This document shows positions 35,801 to 46,779 of a stretch of 64,000 nt of DNA, in pieces. How positions within the stretch are numbered: position 1 is the stretch's first letter; each line of letters begins with the position of its first letter. Source of the DNA: Arthrinium phaeospermum (lineage: Eukaryota; Ascomycota; Sordariomycetes; Amphisphaeriales; Apiosporaceae). A program made the position numbers and the translations under genes. The stretch covers positions 1,612,001-1,676,000 of the forward strand of contig QYRS01000012.1 in assembly GCA_006503535.1 (NCBI GenBank), given 5' to 3'. The notes below the pieces were generated by a model, which saw nothing but the letters and a program-made list of their open reading frames with translations, had not been told where the DNA came from and did no database searches.

Positions 35801-37523
35801 CCCCATGCTGCCCTCGGGCAAAGTCAACCGAAAGGCGCTGAAGGCGTTGGCCGAAGGACTGAGTGCCGCCGACTTGGCCAAGTATTCGGGCGCACCGGCT
35901 GCTGTCCAGTCGTCCAACGTGGACATGTCGGGAGAGATGACGGACCTGGAGAAGACGCTTCGCAACGCGTGGGCCGAGCTCTTTGACATCGACGCCGGGG
36001 ACATTGGCGTGGCGGATCTCTTCTACCACCACGGCGGCGACTCGATTGCTGCCATCAACCTCGTGAGCATGCTGCGACGCAGCCACTGGTCCCTCTCGGT
36101 CAACGACTGCCTCTCGTACCCGTCCCTGCGCGAACAGGCCACACGGATGAAGCCGGCGAAGAAGCAGAATGGGGCAACAAAGACTGAGATAAAGCTCGAG
36201 GTCAGCGATTTGGTCCACAAGCAACTGGAGCTGGCGGGTCTCCAACCCACCGACATCGAGGACATCTACCCCTGCGCGCCGGGCCAAGTTGAATTCCTGA
36301 CGCAAGGCCACACCGAGGACCAGTTCTGGCAACTCATGACGGTCCGCCGAGTCCCCGCCGACTTCGACCTGGATCTCTGGACCGATCTCACCCGCCAACT
36401 CACGGCGGCCAACCCGATCCTCCGCGCCATGTACACGCGGCAAGACCCGGCCGACCCCCTGAGCTGGGTGCAGATCATCCTCAAGGAGCCGGTCCTGGAC
36501 CTCGCCGTCGTGCAGTGCGCCACCGAGGCCGACAAGGACCGCCTCGTCCGCCGGCACTGGGCCCGCCCCTTCGCCGTCGGCAGGCCCTTCGTGCGCTACC
36601 TCGTCCTCAAGCACGCCGACGGCGCCGTCGACATCTGCACCAAGCTCGACCACGCCATGTACGACGGCACGCTCCTGCGCCTCTTCGACGACCAGTTCGC
36701 GGCGCTGCGCGACGGCACGCCCATGCCCAAGTCGGTGCCCTTCCGGGATTTCGTACACTACTGCGCCGACCCGTCCGAGCGGGCGCGCATGCTGGACTTC
36801 TGGAAGGCGCAACTCGCCGGCAGCGCAGCCGCGCCGTACCCCCAGCACATCACCGACCCCCGAGTCGGCGGCGCGCTCGTGGACAAGATCGACCTCCCCG
36901 TCGACGCCTACGCGCTGAAGACGGGCGTCACGGCCTCGATCGTCTTCCAGGCCGCCTACACGCTGCTCCTCAGCCAGCTGAGCGGGCCCGGCGCCACGGA
37001 CCTCACGTACGACTACCTGCTCACGGGCCGCAACGTGGACCTGGACGACCCGCAGCTCATCGCGGGGACGTGCGCCACCTTCCTGCCGTTCCGGGCGCGG
37101 TTCGACGCGGCCAAAACACCGATACCGCAGCTGCTCCGGGACACGCAGGCCGGGTTCTGGGAGATGACGGAGCACGGGCGCGGGGTGGGGCTGGGCGACA
37201 TCTACCGGGCCCTGGGCGTGGAACGAAAGCAGAGGGCGGCTAAGACGCTGTTCCTGTTCCAGCCGTTCGAGCCGGCGACGGGGGCGCAGCAGAGCCAGCA
37301 CATGCGCTGGATCGTCATGGCCATGAGCCGGGTGACCATGTTTGTCAACTACGCCGTCATGTTCGAGGTCTTCAAGGACGTCGGGGGCGGCCACAGGCTC
37401 AAGCTGCAGTACGATACGCGGCTGTTCGACGAGGGGCGGGCCAGGGAGGTCATGGGCATGTATGTGGATATTGTTAGGGGGTTGGTCGAGCGCGAGCCCG
37501 CCACGACGGGGGATTTGCTGTGA
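29827..37523 (+). CDS. bimodular nonribosomal peptide synthetase, C*-A-T-C-A-T-C
   Basis: Cytosolic assembly-line enzyme, 2520 residues. Exons are 29827-31575, 31645-35116 and 35182-37523. Residues 1-430 are a condensation-like domain whose active site reads PNLLADS (134-140) instead of HHxxxDG, so it is probably inactive. A1 (about 430-890) has YVIYTSGTSGHPKG, NAYGLSENTQ, YRTGD and NINGKVD. Ser612 sits where the substrate-binding Asp of the FDxS motif normally lies. T1 has LGGSSLDAI (Ser near 970). The second C has MHHALFDY (His1152-His1153, Asp1157). A2 has YVIYTSGSTGQPKG, FDASYFDVF (Asp1654), NGYGPTEAT and LPSGKVNRK. T2 has HHGGDSIAAI (Ser2028). The terminal C has DHAMYDG (2230-2236). There is no thioesterase or reductase domain. 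Release by the terminal C domain, as in other fungal NRPSs, is inferred. The frames are intact for over 7 kb. Confidence 0.95.
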
Positions 37524-39228
37524 CGAGGAGGGCGTCTTGGGTATGGATATTTGGATTTTACGAAGTGTCTAGGTTTCTTTTTGTTGGTATGGATGGAGTT
37601 GGCTGGTTGCGGATTTATTTCATCTTGTATCGGCTTCTTTCTATCACTCTCTCTTTTGTCTACACGGTATAGAGCTATAGGAGTTACTCTTCTGAGTTTC
37701 AGTGTTAAGAATCGTTTACGCGAATATCATTCTTCTTGCTCAGGTTTGCCATTGGGACCTGCACAATTTCTGATGATGGTGCAATAGGTCTGTATTGACT
37801 TCCTCGGGCTCGGATAGTAATGAAGGATGGACGAGGCCTTGCCCTAGTGGCTGGCTTGCAACTATCTACAGTAGTAGGGCACTGGCCATTACGCAACACT
37901 TTCTTTCGTATGGACAGACACATCGCTGGATTCAGTTCAAATAAGCCTGTAGTATCAGCTCTATCGGGGTGATCTTGAAATTGTGGACGCCTAGAACCTC
38001 CTCCTACCCATCACGAGCGGCCTTGTCAAGCCCCTTTTTCGTCGACGCACACAGGCACCTGTCGCCAGCTGCCTCTTGTCGACGCCAACACCTTCCCTTA
38101 CCTACGGTTCCACCAGCATCCCTTGCTTTACGACCTTAAATTGGAGTCACGTGTAGTGATATGTTTGGACGCTACGTAATACCAGCCCGCGACGGTTTCA
38201 CTTGTGGCTGGACTAAGGTGCCCCTAGATGGCACGGCCTCATTCCAGTCACACACGAGACTCAATTCCCTGCGCTATTCTACATAACCTCTGCGAACCCC
38301 GGAGCTTGCAGCCAACTTACTGTCAGAACCAAATCTGTGAAGATTCTTTGGTTGGCGCTGAAAGCTGAGAGCATTACGAGCAAGTGACAGCAGCCTTGAC
38401 AAATTCACAAGATGACAAAGTTGCTTTATTTCTGCGGCGTTAAGAAGGTAACTAACTGGGTTATCCCTGATTAGTAAACAGCAAACCGACCAATCAAGGG
38501 CTTACTGGGCGAATCAAAAAGCGTTCTTGGCATTAATTCCTAAACGGGGAAAGCTAGCTCGAAAGCAAAGGGATGAAAAGAAAATGGGGTGCATTGCCTG
38601 TTTTGGTGGTAGGGTGAATGCAGTAAAATGACAATCCCGCCCTTGTCTCAGGTCTCACCGCGATATCTTCATCCTCCCCCTCCATACCCCCTTGCATTCC
38701 TATCGGCCGTTACAGTCAGCAGGCTCCCGCTTCTAGTTCAGTCCTTTCGGAAGTCCTTAGCACTTCCCAGTCTTGTGTGGCTTGACTTATAAAGATGCCT
38801 TGCTTACTTACACCAGGTCGGCGTTGGGGGCGCAACGACTGGAGAATTCTAGGCCAACCCACAATGGGAGAGCGTTGCCCCCCTCCTTATCCCCGACCCT
38901 CCCTCTCCCATGGTGGCTTGCTTAGCTGAGGTGTAGGATTCGGACTTAGTGCCGCCACCACTATCAATCTGGCCAAGTGTGGACAGGTTGTTAAGCAGGC
39001 AGACAAAGGAATTCGGGGTTTGATTGTTACACATGGATTCAGCTCTCATGCTGGCCACCAGGCTGAGAAGTCACGATCTTTGAAAGCGGCGAAGTTAGAA
39101 AAGTCTACATATTGAGCTTCATCACCGGCCCAAAGTCCTGTCGTTCTATCTTCATCACCACCATCCTCATCATTCGACAGCTTCAAGATCTTCAACAAAC
39201 TCATCCGAGCCTCTTCCAAAGCTATTAG
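37524..39228. other. intergenic between NRPS and ADH
   Basis: 1.7 kb with no supported gene. It contains the NRPS 3' region and the ADH promoter (TATA-like ttataaag near 38788). The stretch just before 39229 is rich in tcatc and similar pyrimidine-rich motifs, common in fungal 5' leaders. Confidence 0.45.
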
Positions 39229-40631
39229 ATGACTGATTCTCCCAACAAGTCCACAGGTCGACTCGATTCATTCCGACGCAAGTTCAGGCTAGCCAAGCGC
39301 CCCAGTCAAAGCAGCGATAACAGCAGCAACATGTCTTCTTCTTCCTCGCTCCCCAAGACCTACAAGCATGCCGTCTTCAAGGCGCAGGGCCAGCCCCTGA
39401 CCATCGAGGAGGCCGAGCTGAAGCTCCCGGGCCCCGGTGAGGTCCTGGTCCGCGTCGAGGCTTGCGGTGTTTGCTTCTCGGACATGTACGCCCAGAACAA
39501 CATCATGGGAGGTGGCTTGTAAGTGTTTCTTGGCGAACCCCCATATAAATGGGAGAAACTCTGACACGAACATAACAGTCCAATTGTCCCCGGTCACGAG
39601 ATTATTGGCAAGGTCGCCGCGGCTGGAGATGGTGTTTCCTGGAACGTCGGTGAGCGCATCGGTGCCGGCTGGCACGGCGGTCATGACGGTAAGTTCCCAC
39701 TCACTGCCCGAACAAATTACAGTTATGCATGGTTTGATTCTCACACCCTCTTGTCTAAAAATACAGGTACTTGCAACGCCTGCAAGAAAGGCTGGCTCCA
39801 GATGTGCGAGAACCCCGTCGTCAACGGCGAGAACAAGCAGGGCGGCTACTCGGAGTACGTCCTGATCCGGGCCGAGGCGGCGGTGCGGGTGCCGGCGCAC
39901 GTCGACGCGGCCAAGTACGCGCCCATCATGTGCGCGGGCATGACGGCCTTCAACGCCCTGCGCAACATGGGCGTCGCCGCCGGCGAGACGGTCGCCGTCC
40001 AGGGCCTGGGAGGGCTCGGCCACATGGCCATCCAGTACGCGAACCGCTTCGGCTACCGCGTCGTCGCCATCTCGCGCGACGGCGCCAAGGAGGCCTTTGC
40101 CCGCCAGCTCGGCGCCCACGAGTACGTCGACGCCAGCAAGGGCGACGTCGGCGCGCAGCTGCAGAAGCTCGGCGGCGCCCGCCTCGTGGTGGCGACGGCG
40201 CCCACGGCCGAGGGTATGGGCTCGCTGATGGGCGGGCTCGGGCTCTTGGGCAAGCTCTTGGTTCTCTCGGTGCCCGGCGACATCACCATCAACACTGCCG
40301 CTATGGTATGCAGCCCCTATCTACTCTTGCATATGAAATTCAAACCGTGTGTGCTAACTTTCGTTTCTAGCTTGGCAAGGGTCTCTCGGTCCAGTCATGG
40401 CCCGGTGGTCACTGCCGCGACTCGGAGGAGACCATCACCTTCACCGAGCTGCACGGTGTCGAGTGCATCGTTGACACATTCCCTCTGGACAAGGCCCAAG
40501 AAGCTTACGGTATGTCATCACGCCGATGCCCCTTTCCCAGCGAGCCGTACGGTTAGCAATACATGACTAACACCAACACAGATGCCATGCTGAGCGGCAA
40601 GGTCCGCGGTCGTGCTGTTATTACCCCTTAA
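39229..40631 (+). CDS. zinc-dependent alcohol dehydrogenase (MDR)
   Basis: NAD(P)-dependent alcohol/aldehyde oxidoreductase. Exons are 39229-39518, 39579-39688, 39767-40305, 40371-40509 and 40582-40631; all phases agree and give 375 residues. Catalytic zinc ligands are in EACGVCFSDMYA (Cys) and VPGHEIIG (His-Glu). The structural zinc loop is TCNACKKGWLQMCEN, with three visible cysteines. The cofactor fold is VAVQGLGGLGHMAIQYANRF followed by VVAISRDGAKEAFARQLGA. The C-terminus DAMLSGKVRGRAVITP is normal for the group. There is an unusual 34-residue basic, Ser-rich extension before the internal Met (MSSSSSLPKTYKHAVFK, ATG at 39331). It may be a targeting signal, or translation may start at the internal ATG. 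A tailoring role is inferred from its position next to the NRPS. Confidence 0.92.
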
Positions 40632-41988
40632 GCGCGTCTACATGCGAGCAGGGGCCATCAGTGGAGTTTGCGGAGATTGGGTGTAGTAGAGATTGTATGC
40701 AGTGAAGTAGAAAATAACATATACGGGTTGTGTGTTTTTATTAGATTCAGTCTTGGATTAATGATCGCGTCCCGTAACATCCTCGGCTACGATATCTACA
40801 TCATTGCTGGCCTCCAAATACTGTATGAGCCATTTATAGCATGAGTACCAAAGTCCCGAAGGCCCATACGAAAAGTAAGGAAAAAAAAAGAAACAGTGCA
40901 CGTGACTCGGTTCGATGCCAAGGGGGACCCGTGCTGCGTCGCCCGGAGCCCGTACGCATGCGTGGGTAGCTGCTCGTATGGCGTTGACGATGAATAGAGA
41001 GTCTTAGCCGGTGACGGCGACGGGGGGCGTACTGCACTAGAGGGTGTTCTCGCCAGCGAATAGCTTCGATATGGGAAAGGGGCTGGCGTCGACGAGGAGG
41101 GAGTAGCTGGCAAGGGGCTAGCTGGCGTTGACGGGGCAGTTAGTAACAGGTGTTCGATATGACGACTCCTACAGCGCGAAGTGCCCATGGCTAGTTCATG
41201 GATATTCGTTGGAACGATGTCACCATGCATCGGATCCCAGGACGTTGGCATTGACGAAGCCATGGAGAAATGCTTCCGCAGATTTACCCACTCACCCTAT
41301 CTGGCTGTCGGCCTCAGGTCGAAGCGCAACAGCAGCAGAACCGTGAAGTCCAGAACCTGTTTGCCGACGAAATGCCGCACCGGACATAAGATAGTCCCGC
41401 CACCAAAAACTCGAAAGGCCACGGGGTTGGTGCATTTCGCATTAGAGGCGCGCTTCTACGTCTCGGTTGCGACACTAGATTTTATGGGTGCCTTCAATGC
41501 TTTATTGAAGAAGAAACTGCTAAGACGGCTGAGGAGATAGGGACCCATTTCGAGGACCAGCGTACCGGTTACGGCGAATAGTGATGTGGTACATCGTAGG
41601 GCTCTGCGCTCTCACCGATCCTATATGTTTTCTACTCAGAAGAGTTGTTAGATCAAGACCTGAACTTCAGCTTTGGCTATGTAAACAATATTATTCACCC
41701 TGGGGCAATTGGCGGTTTCGTCTTTTGCCCCAGTTGGCTCAGTGGTATGCTAACACTCTCTGTACAAGTAACCCAAAATTTGCCATTTAGACCCAAGCCT
41801 GTTTTCTGAAAACAAAAGTCTAACGTCCCTTTCCACGCCTGAAAATGCCCAGCAATACTAGAACAGATGCATGAAATCAAATTACTATCAGAAACCCACC
41901 TCCAAAATCAGCTGCCATATCATGCTCGGTAACATCTCACGAATGTAGTGGTGAAAAAGACCACTGGGTGCTCGCAGTCTGCTCGGAA
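40632..41988. other. convergent intergenic region
   Basis: Between the 3' ends of ADH (plus) and the MFS gene (minus). No gene supported. A stretch at 41727-41748 resembles the D-arm of a tRNA but has no T-arm (see rejected items). Confidence 0.4.
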
Positions 41989-44055
41989 TCAACCGACGAT
42001 TGCCTGGGCACCGGCGAACATCTTGCGCTTCTATCAATCATATTAGCAGCTATCAATCAGAAGATTGGTCAAGATCCACATACCGTGAAGAGGAGAGAGG
42101 CCACCAGACTGAAAGCACCTGCGACGTAGACCAGGATGAATGTGCGGCTCAGCGCACCAACGATGATGTCAATGGTGGCAGTGCGTTGCTCGGGGTTGAG
42201 CTTCTCGAAGAACTTGTTACTTGTGCCAGCAATAAGCAGCTGGAGATCGGTGCGCGAAATCTCAGGCAACAGTTGGGCGAGGCCATTCAAGGAGGTGTTG
42301 ACGAAGACGGCACCGGCGATAGACAGGCCAATGCCGATACCACCTAGCTGGGCTTCGGGGAGCATTAGTATACGTAGATTGGAGTGCTCCAGGCTTCGAA
42401 TCTTGACTCACCAAGCATCATGAAGCTGATACCATAGGCCATCTCCTCAGGAGGTACCATGGCCTGGATGACGGCATAGCCAGCCTGAATGAAGGAACCG
42501 GTACCTACACCGACAAGGATCTCGAAACCGTAGATGTTGGCTGTCGAAGTGGTGGCGGTTGTGCGGGCTGTTCCACGATTAGTACGAACGTTGCGTGTTT
42601 GGTTGAGGGAAGAGAGGGGTGCATACAGAGCAAGACGCCGCCGATGAGAGTGAGAACACTGCCAAAGATGTACCACGGCTGGAAGTAGCTGAACCTGCCC
42701 ACTGTAGTAGATAGAGTCAGCAAGGATGTCCAATGGGGTATGCAAGGATAAAGGCTTACTGAGATGGCCGTTGAGTAGGATGAAGACACTCAAGACACAG
42801 ATCAGAGGCAAAAGCCGGACACCGGCCTTGATGGGGTCATCTCCCTGGGTGAACTGGAAGTATAGCGGGATGTAGTAGATGGGGATGAAGCCAGCCGTGT
42901 TGACTGCCGAGGCCACCATGTAAAGAAGCACAGCGTTGTGGTTTCGCATAAAGTGGGCGGGGAAGATGCGTCGGTCCATGGTGGTGAAGATGGCATAGGC
43001 CTGCTGGATGCCAAAGGCGATGAACAAGACAAATGCCACGACGAAGAGAGCAATGGTGGTGCCGCTGTTCCAGGCGTATAGGGTTCCTCCGAACTGGATG
43101 GCCATGATGAGAGAAATGATGGCGCCGACGATGAGGACACTGCCGACAAGGTCGAACTCGCGGATCAAGTCCACGTTGCGGCTGCCTTTGCGGGGCTTCC
43201 ATGACGGGATGCCGAAGAGGTAGACTGGGGCGAACAGGGCAGCGATGCAGAGGTTGATGTAGAATGCCCATCTCCAGGTGGCCTTTGACTGGGTGAACGC
43301 ACCACCAATAACGGGTCCCAGGATAATGCCAATACCCCAAACCAGGCCACTAAATTATTAGGTCAGCATCTGAACTGCAGGAGAACGAGAAGCGTGGGGG
43401 AAAGGATGTGTACGTACACGAAACTGAGATAGCCGGGTCGTTCCTTGTCCGAGGTCATGACCGAAAGCAACGTCATAACGCCAAGGTACATGCCGTTACC
43501 ACCGAGGCCGGCAAGGACACGGCCGACAATGAGAGCTTCGATGTTCGGGGCCGCACCGCACAAGGCAGAGCCAACGTTGAAGATGATGGACGAGATGATA
43601 TACAGCCACTTGGCGTCGAAGAGGCTGTAGAGCTTGCCGAAGGGGAGAACGACAGCCACACCACCGACCAGGAAGCCGACAGAGAGCCAGGGCAAGTTGA
43701 CGACATTTCCGAACTCATTGGCAACAGTCTAGCAGGGAAGGTTGATTAGGTCATTTGTTCGGGTAGGTAGTTTGGCATGCTGCGAACTGGAGGGGGACGA
43801 AACCGGAAAAGACAAGGCTTTACTTACTGGGGTAACATCTGCGACAACAGTGTTGTCCATGGCATAGAGAAAGATGCTGGACAGTGTCGACAACACGACA
43901 AGAACCCAGAGGATGCCATGGACGTCGCGAGGCGAGGCCTCAGCAGCGGGCTCCTGGGCGGCGGTGGCATCGTTGCCAGCTTCCCGCCTGGACGAGTCAC
44001 CAGCGACGGCCATCTCCGGGTCGTAGGGCTTCTCAGAAGAGCTAATCGATGTCAT
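41989..44055 (-). CDS. MFS drug/toxin exporter, DHA2-like
   Basis: Plasma-membrane proton antiporter expected to export the cluster product. Seven exons: 44055-43828, 43728-43418, 43349-42760, 42701-42627, 42567-42412, 42352-42084 and 42030-41989. These sum to 556 residues with all phases consistent. After a 50-residue cytosolic tail, TM1 carries the DHA motif FLYAMDNTVVADVTP. The A-like loop and motif B follow (GKLYSLFDAKW, IVGRVLAGLGGNGMYLG). Motif C is GLVWGIGIILGPVIGGAF, the antiporter signature. The later part (IREFDLVGSVLIVGAII, AVLLYMVASAVNTAGFIPIY, GVGTGSFIQAGYAVIQAMV) fits 14-TM DHA2 members. It forms a convergent pair with ADH and lies within the cluster. Confidence 0.92.
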
Positions 44056-44852
44056 GGTGGGGGAGTGTTGAGATTTTGTTGGTCGGCGCTGAAGTGTTGT
44101 GTGTTCGCTGGCACCGTTGGGAGGATCTCGTGTGTTGTTCTTGTATGGTAGTGGTGATGATGATCTGATTTGATGAAGCAATCGTGAGAAGCGATACGGG
44201 CCTTATGAAGGACGGGAAGGGCACCCGTGTCGCTGCAGCGGGAGGTGTGGAGATGAGAAATCTTGTCCAAATCTCAACCGAATGGAAGATCAGATTACAA
44301 AGTGGCCGGTAGAGAAATGCAAAGAAGTAAAAACAGGGCTCGCTTGGATTGGGATTTCTGAGCAAGCAAAACGCAAACGCATTCTCTCTTTTTCTCCCCC
44401 TGGGTCCCGGGTTGATTCATTGAGGTTGACCTCTACGCTGTATCACTCACTCTTTCCGGGCATCAAATAAAACTGGCAGGGGAACGGTTGGCATGCGGTT
44501 AGCTGTGCAGGTACCTATTTTGGAGAGGGCCGCTCTACTTTTAGAAAGTACCATTCCAAGTCAATGCCTATTCCGTACAGTAGCCGGTCTCTAACACAGG
44601 AGCCTGGATTAGGAGAGCAGACCCCACTTACTTCTTTGGGAACGCACCTAGCCAGCTCATCACATCAGTCAGCAGACAGCCGGGCAGCCCACTGGACAGG
44701 TTTGTTTGTCAGTAGGATGTCAGTTGAAAATCGTGGCAAAGGCATTTGGTGATTGAGTAATCCATTCAGTTCAATTTCGGCAGAGATCTACCTATGCAGT
44801 GTATCTAGGGTTGGAACAGTTCTCATTCAAACCAGCCTCATCTGACCCAGCT
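44056..44852. other. intergenic between MFS and CMD-like genes
   Basis: About 800 bases holding the MFS promoter and the 3' region of the minus-strand CMD-like gene. No coding frame or repeat is convincing. Confidence 0.4.
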
Positions 44853-45455
44853 TCACTTGGTAACCACATTCTTCAATGCATCCTCCAGCCCCGGGATCTC
44901 CCCCTCCAAGTCAATGCGCAGCGCCTTAGTAATCCGCGCAATGAGGACATAGACACCCATCACCACGTACACCTCGACCAACTCTTCCGTAGTCACCAGC
45001 TTCTTGGCGCTTTCGACCGTCTGCACGTCGTTGTTGTAGGTGGCCAGTTGCTCGTCGACGAGGTGGAGAATGACCCGGTCGCGCTCGCTGAATAGGGGCT
45101 CCCCCGCTACCGCTTCAGGGCCTCTTCCCACTGTGCGCTTCAGTGCATCTAGCTTGGCCTCGGGCATCCCATTCAGGCGCGCGACCGGAGCATTGACTTC
45201 CCACTCGTACTCGGCGTTAAGGGTGGCCGAGATTCGGAGCACGACTAGTTGCCATTCGAGTAGAGGGAGTGTTCGCTTCTTGCCGTCGAAGAACGAGCCA
45301 TAGACGCCCATCAAGGGCGGGAAGGATCCGTGAGAGTGGCCCAGCAGATGGAAAATGTTGCGGCGGTAAGGCAGGTGGGCAATGGCGGCCGCCACCTCGG
45401 GCGGGGCATTCTCCAGCTCAAGGTACGGTACTAGGCAGGTCTGTTCTTTGGTCAT
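44853..45455 (-). CDS. carboxymuconolactone decarboxylase-like (AhpD fold) protein
   Basis: A 200-residue single-exon protein starting MTKEQTCLVPYLELENAP at 45455. The core RISATLNAEYEWEVNAPVAR followed by LNGMPEAKLDALKRTVG matches the CMD/AhpD helical repeat (PF02627). Then come VILHLVDEQLATYN and TTEELVEVYVVMGVYVLIA, the usual second half. The redox CxxC of true AhpD is absent. Where many fungal relatives have His after EYEW (EYEWxxH), this one has Asn, so its chemistry may differ. Such proteins occur in several fungal metabolite clusters as small tailoring or helper enzymes (family knowledge). An in-frame upstream ATG at 45635 would add 60 residues with no family resemblance; I prefer 45455. 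It is divergent from the downstream P450. Confidence 0.85.
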   Translation of the reverse strand: MTKEQTCLVPYLELENAPPEVAAAIAHLPYRRNIFHLLGHSHGSFPPLMGVYGSFFDGKKRTLPLLEWQLVVLRISATLNAEYEWEVNAPVARLNGMPEAKLDALKRTVGRGPEAVAGEPLFSERDRVILHLVDEQLATYNNDVQTVESAKKLVTTEELVEVYVVMGVYVLIARITKALRIDLEGEIPGLEDALKNVVTK

Positions 45456-46779
45456 GATCGCACTGATGGGAAAATCGATCAAGTTTCTTGGATTAGGTGA
45501 CCAGATTGTTTCTAATTGATCGGGCTGCCACTGATTACATGTACAAATGGCCCCAACAGCGTGTTGTCCTCCTTTTGTAAGCACTTGTTCTTCTGAACCC
45601 TGGACCGCATCACCACCCTCTAAGATACCCGACATGCAGGCCGCCTAGAGATGTCTGAATCGTCAGATTAGTGGGAGTAAGCCTCGCCCAAACCATACAG
45701 TAATGTTTTACTCCCCCAGAACTACAGGTGGTGCGGGTGCTGCCGTCTTGTCTTTCAATCCTGTCAGACGGTCGCAACGGGTCGCTACCCTCTTTCGCCA
45801 ATTACCAAGTTAGGGAAAACCAGGTAAAGGAAAACCAGGTTGGGAAATCCAGCGACATAGCCGCCTCTGGTGGGGGAATTACCATACCCATGAGAACTTC
45901 ACGTCTCTAAGCCGGTGCTGACCAAAACCTGCCTACCTACACGAATCCAAATCCGAATCCGAATCCAAATTGGGGAAATTCCATATCAGGAAGCCGGATT
46001 TGAAGAAAGAAAAACCGTGTAAGCACTGCTTTCCAAGCTGGATACCAAACCTTATGCTTTGTACTTCGATGCAAGCTGACAAACCCGCGACGCTTGACTA
46101 GAACAGGCATTGCCTGAATAGGAAATACCGGATTGGGTTAGAAAATGTCAGGTTCTTGCACTAAATGCACGCCCTGCGACAGGAAAGCTCCAAATCTGAT
46201 CTTGATCTGATCTCTTCTAGCGTCATTACCTTATTCGGCGGGGACCTGCCAGTCCGCTTTGGGCAGCGTTTCAGAAGCTTATGTTTTGGTCATCCTCATT
46301 TCCATTTCTAATCCAGATCTCCACGGCACAGGGCTGGAAATCCTTCTTCTTCCTCTTTTCTTTCCCAGAAGAAGTTCTATCTCTAACAGGAAGAAACTAG
46401 CCGTGGGAACGCCATGACTGCATGTATTTGGATTCGGGCGGCCACACTTCCACACTTTTGCGACCGACTCTTTGAAGCCATCCCGACCGACACCTGCAGG
46501 CCAGTATGTGTTACCCCGCGCAGCACACCTGGGAACTAGTCGTCGATCCAGCGCGGGAAGGGTATGACAGCCTCGAAAGAGATAGCACGATGGTGTGATT
46601 GGAAATGGCATATCTTTGGGGAAGCAGAACTTGAGACCTAGACATGGGAAGATGCAAGAGTTATATATCTTTTGGACGACCCGGGACGTTGTTGTTGAGG
46701 CAAATCACAAGCTTTTCGTCGCCACAACATTGCTCAATACAATCAGACTCCGAAACATCGGCTCGTTCACTGTGACAAG
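45456..46779. promoter_or_regulatory. divergent promoter region, CMD-like gene and P450
   Basis: 1.3 kb between outward-facing genes. It holds an AATCC-based hexamer repeat (45943-45969) and a doubled ggaaaaccaggt motif near 45815-45840. A tatatatc element lies at 46662, 118 bases before the P450 start. No coding frame is supported. Confidence 0.5.
45943..45969. repeat. gaatcc/aaatcc hexamer repeat
   Basis: Units gaatcc, aaatcc, gaatcc, gaatcc and a degenerate aaattg in tandem, inside the CMD-like/P450 divergent promoter. Confidence 0.55.

Noticed and set aside
35298..37394. 698-codon minus-strand ORF over the NRPS
   Set aside because: Antisense shadow of the third NRPS exon. The plus strand carries the A, T and C motifs and the antisense translation is Val/Arg/Leu-rich with no domain.
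41727..41748. gccccagttggctcagtggta, resembling the 5' half of a tRNA
   Set aside because: No T-arm or acceptor complement occurs in the next 90 bases, so there is no foldable tRNA.
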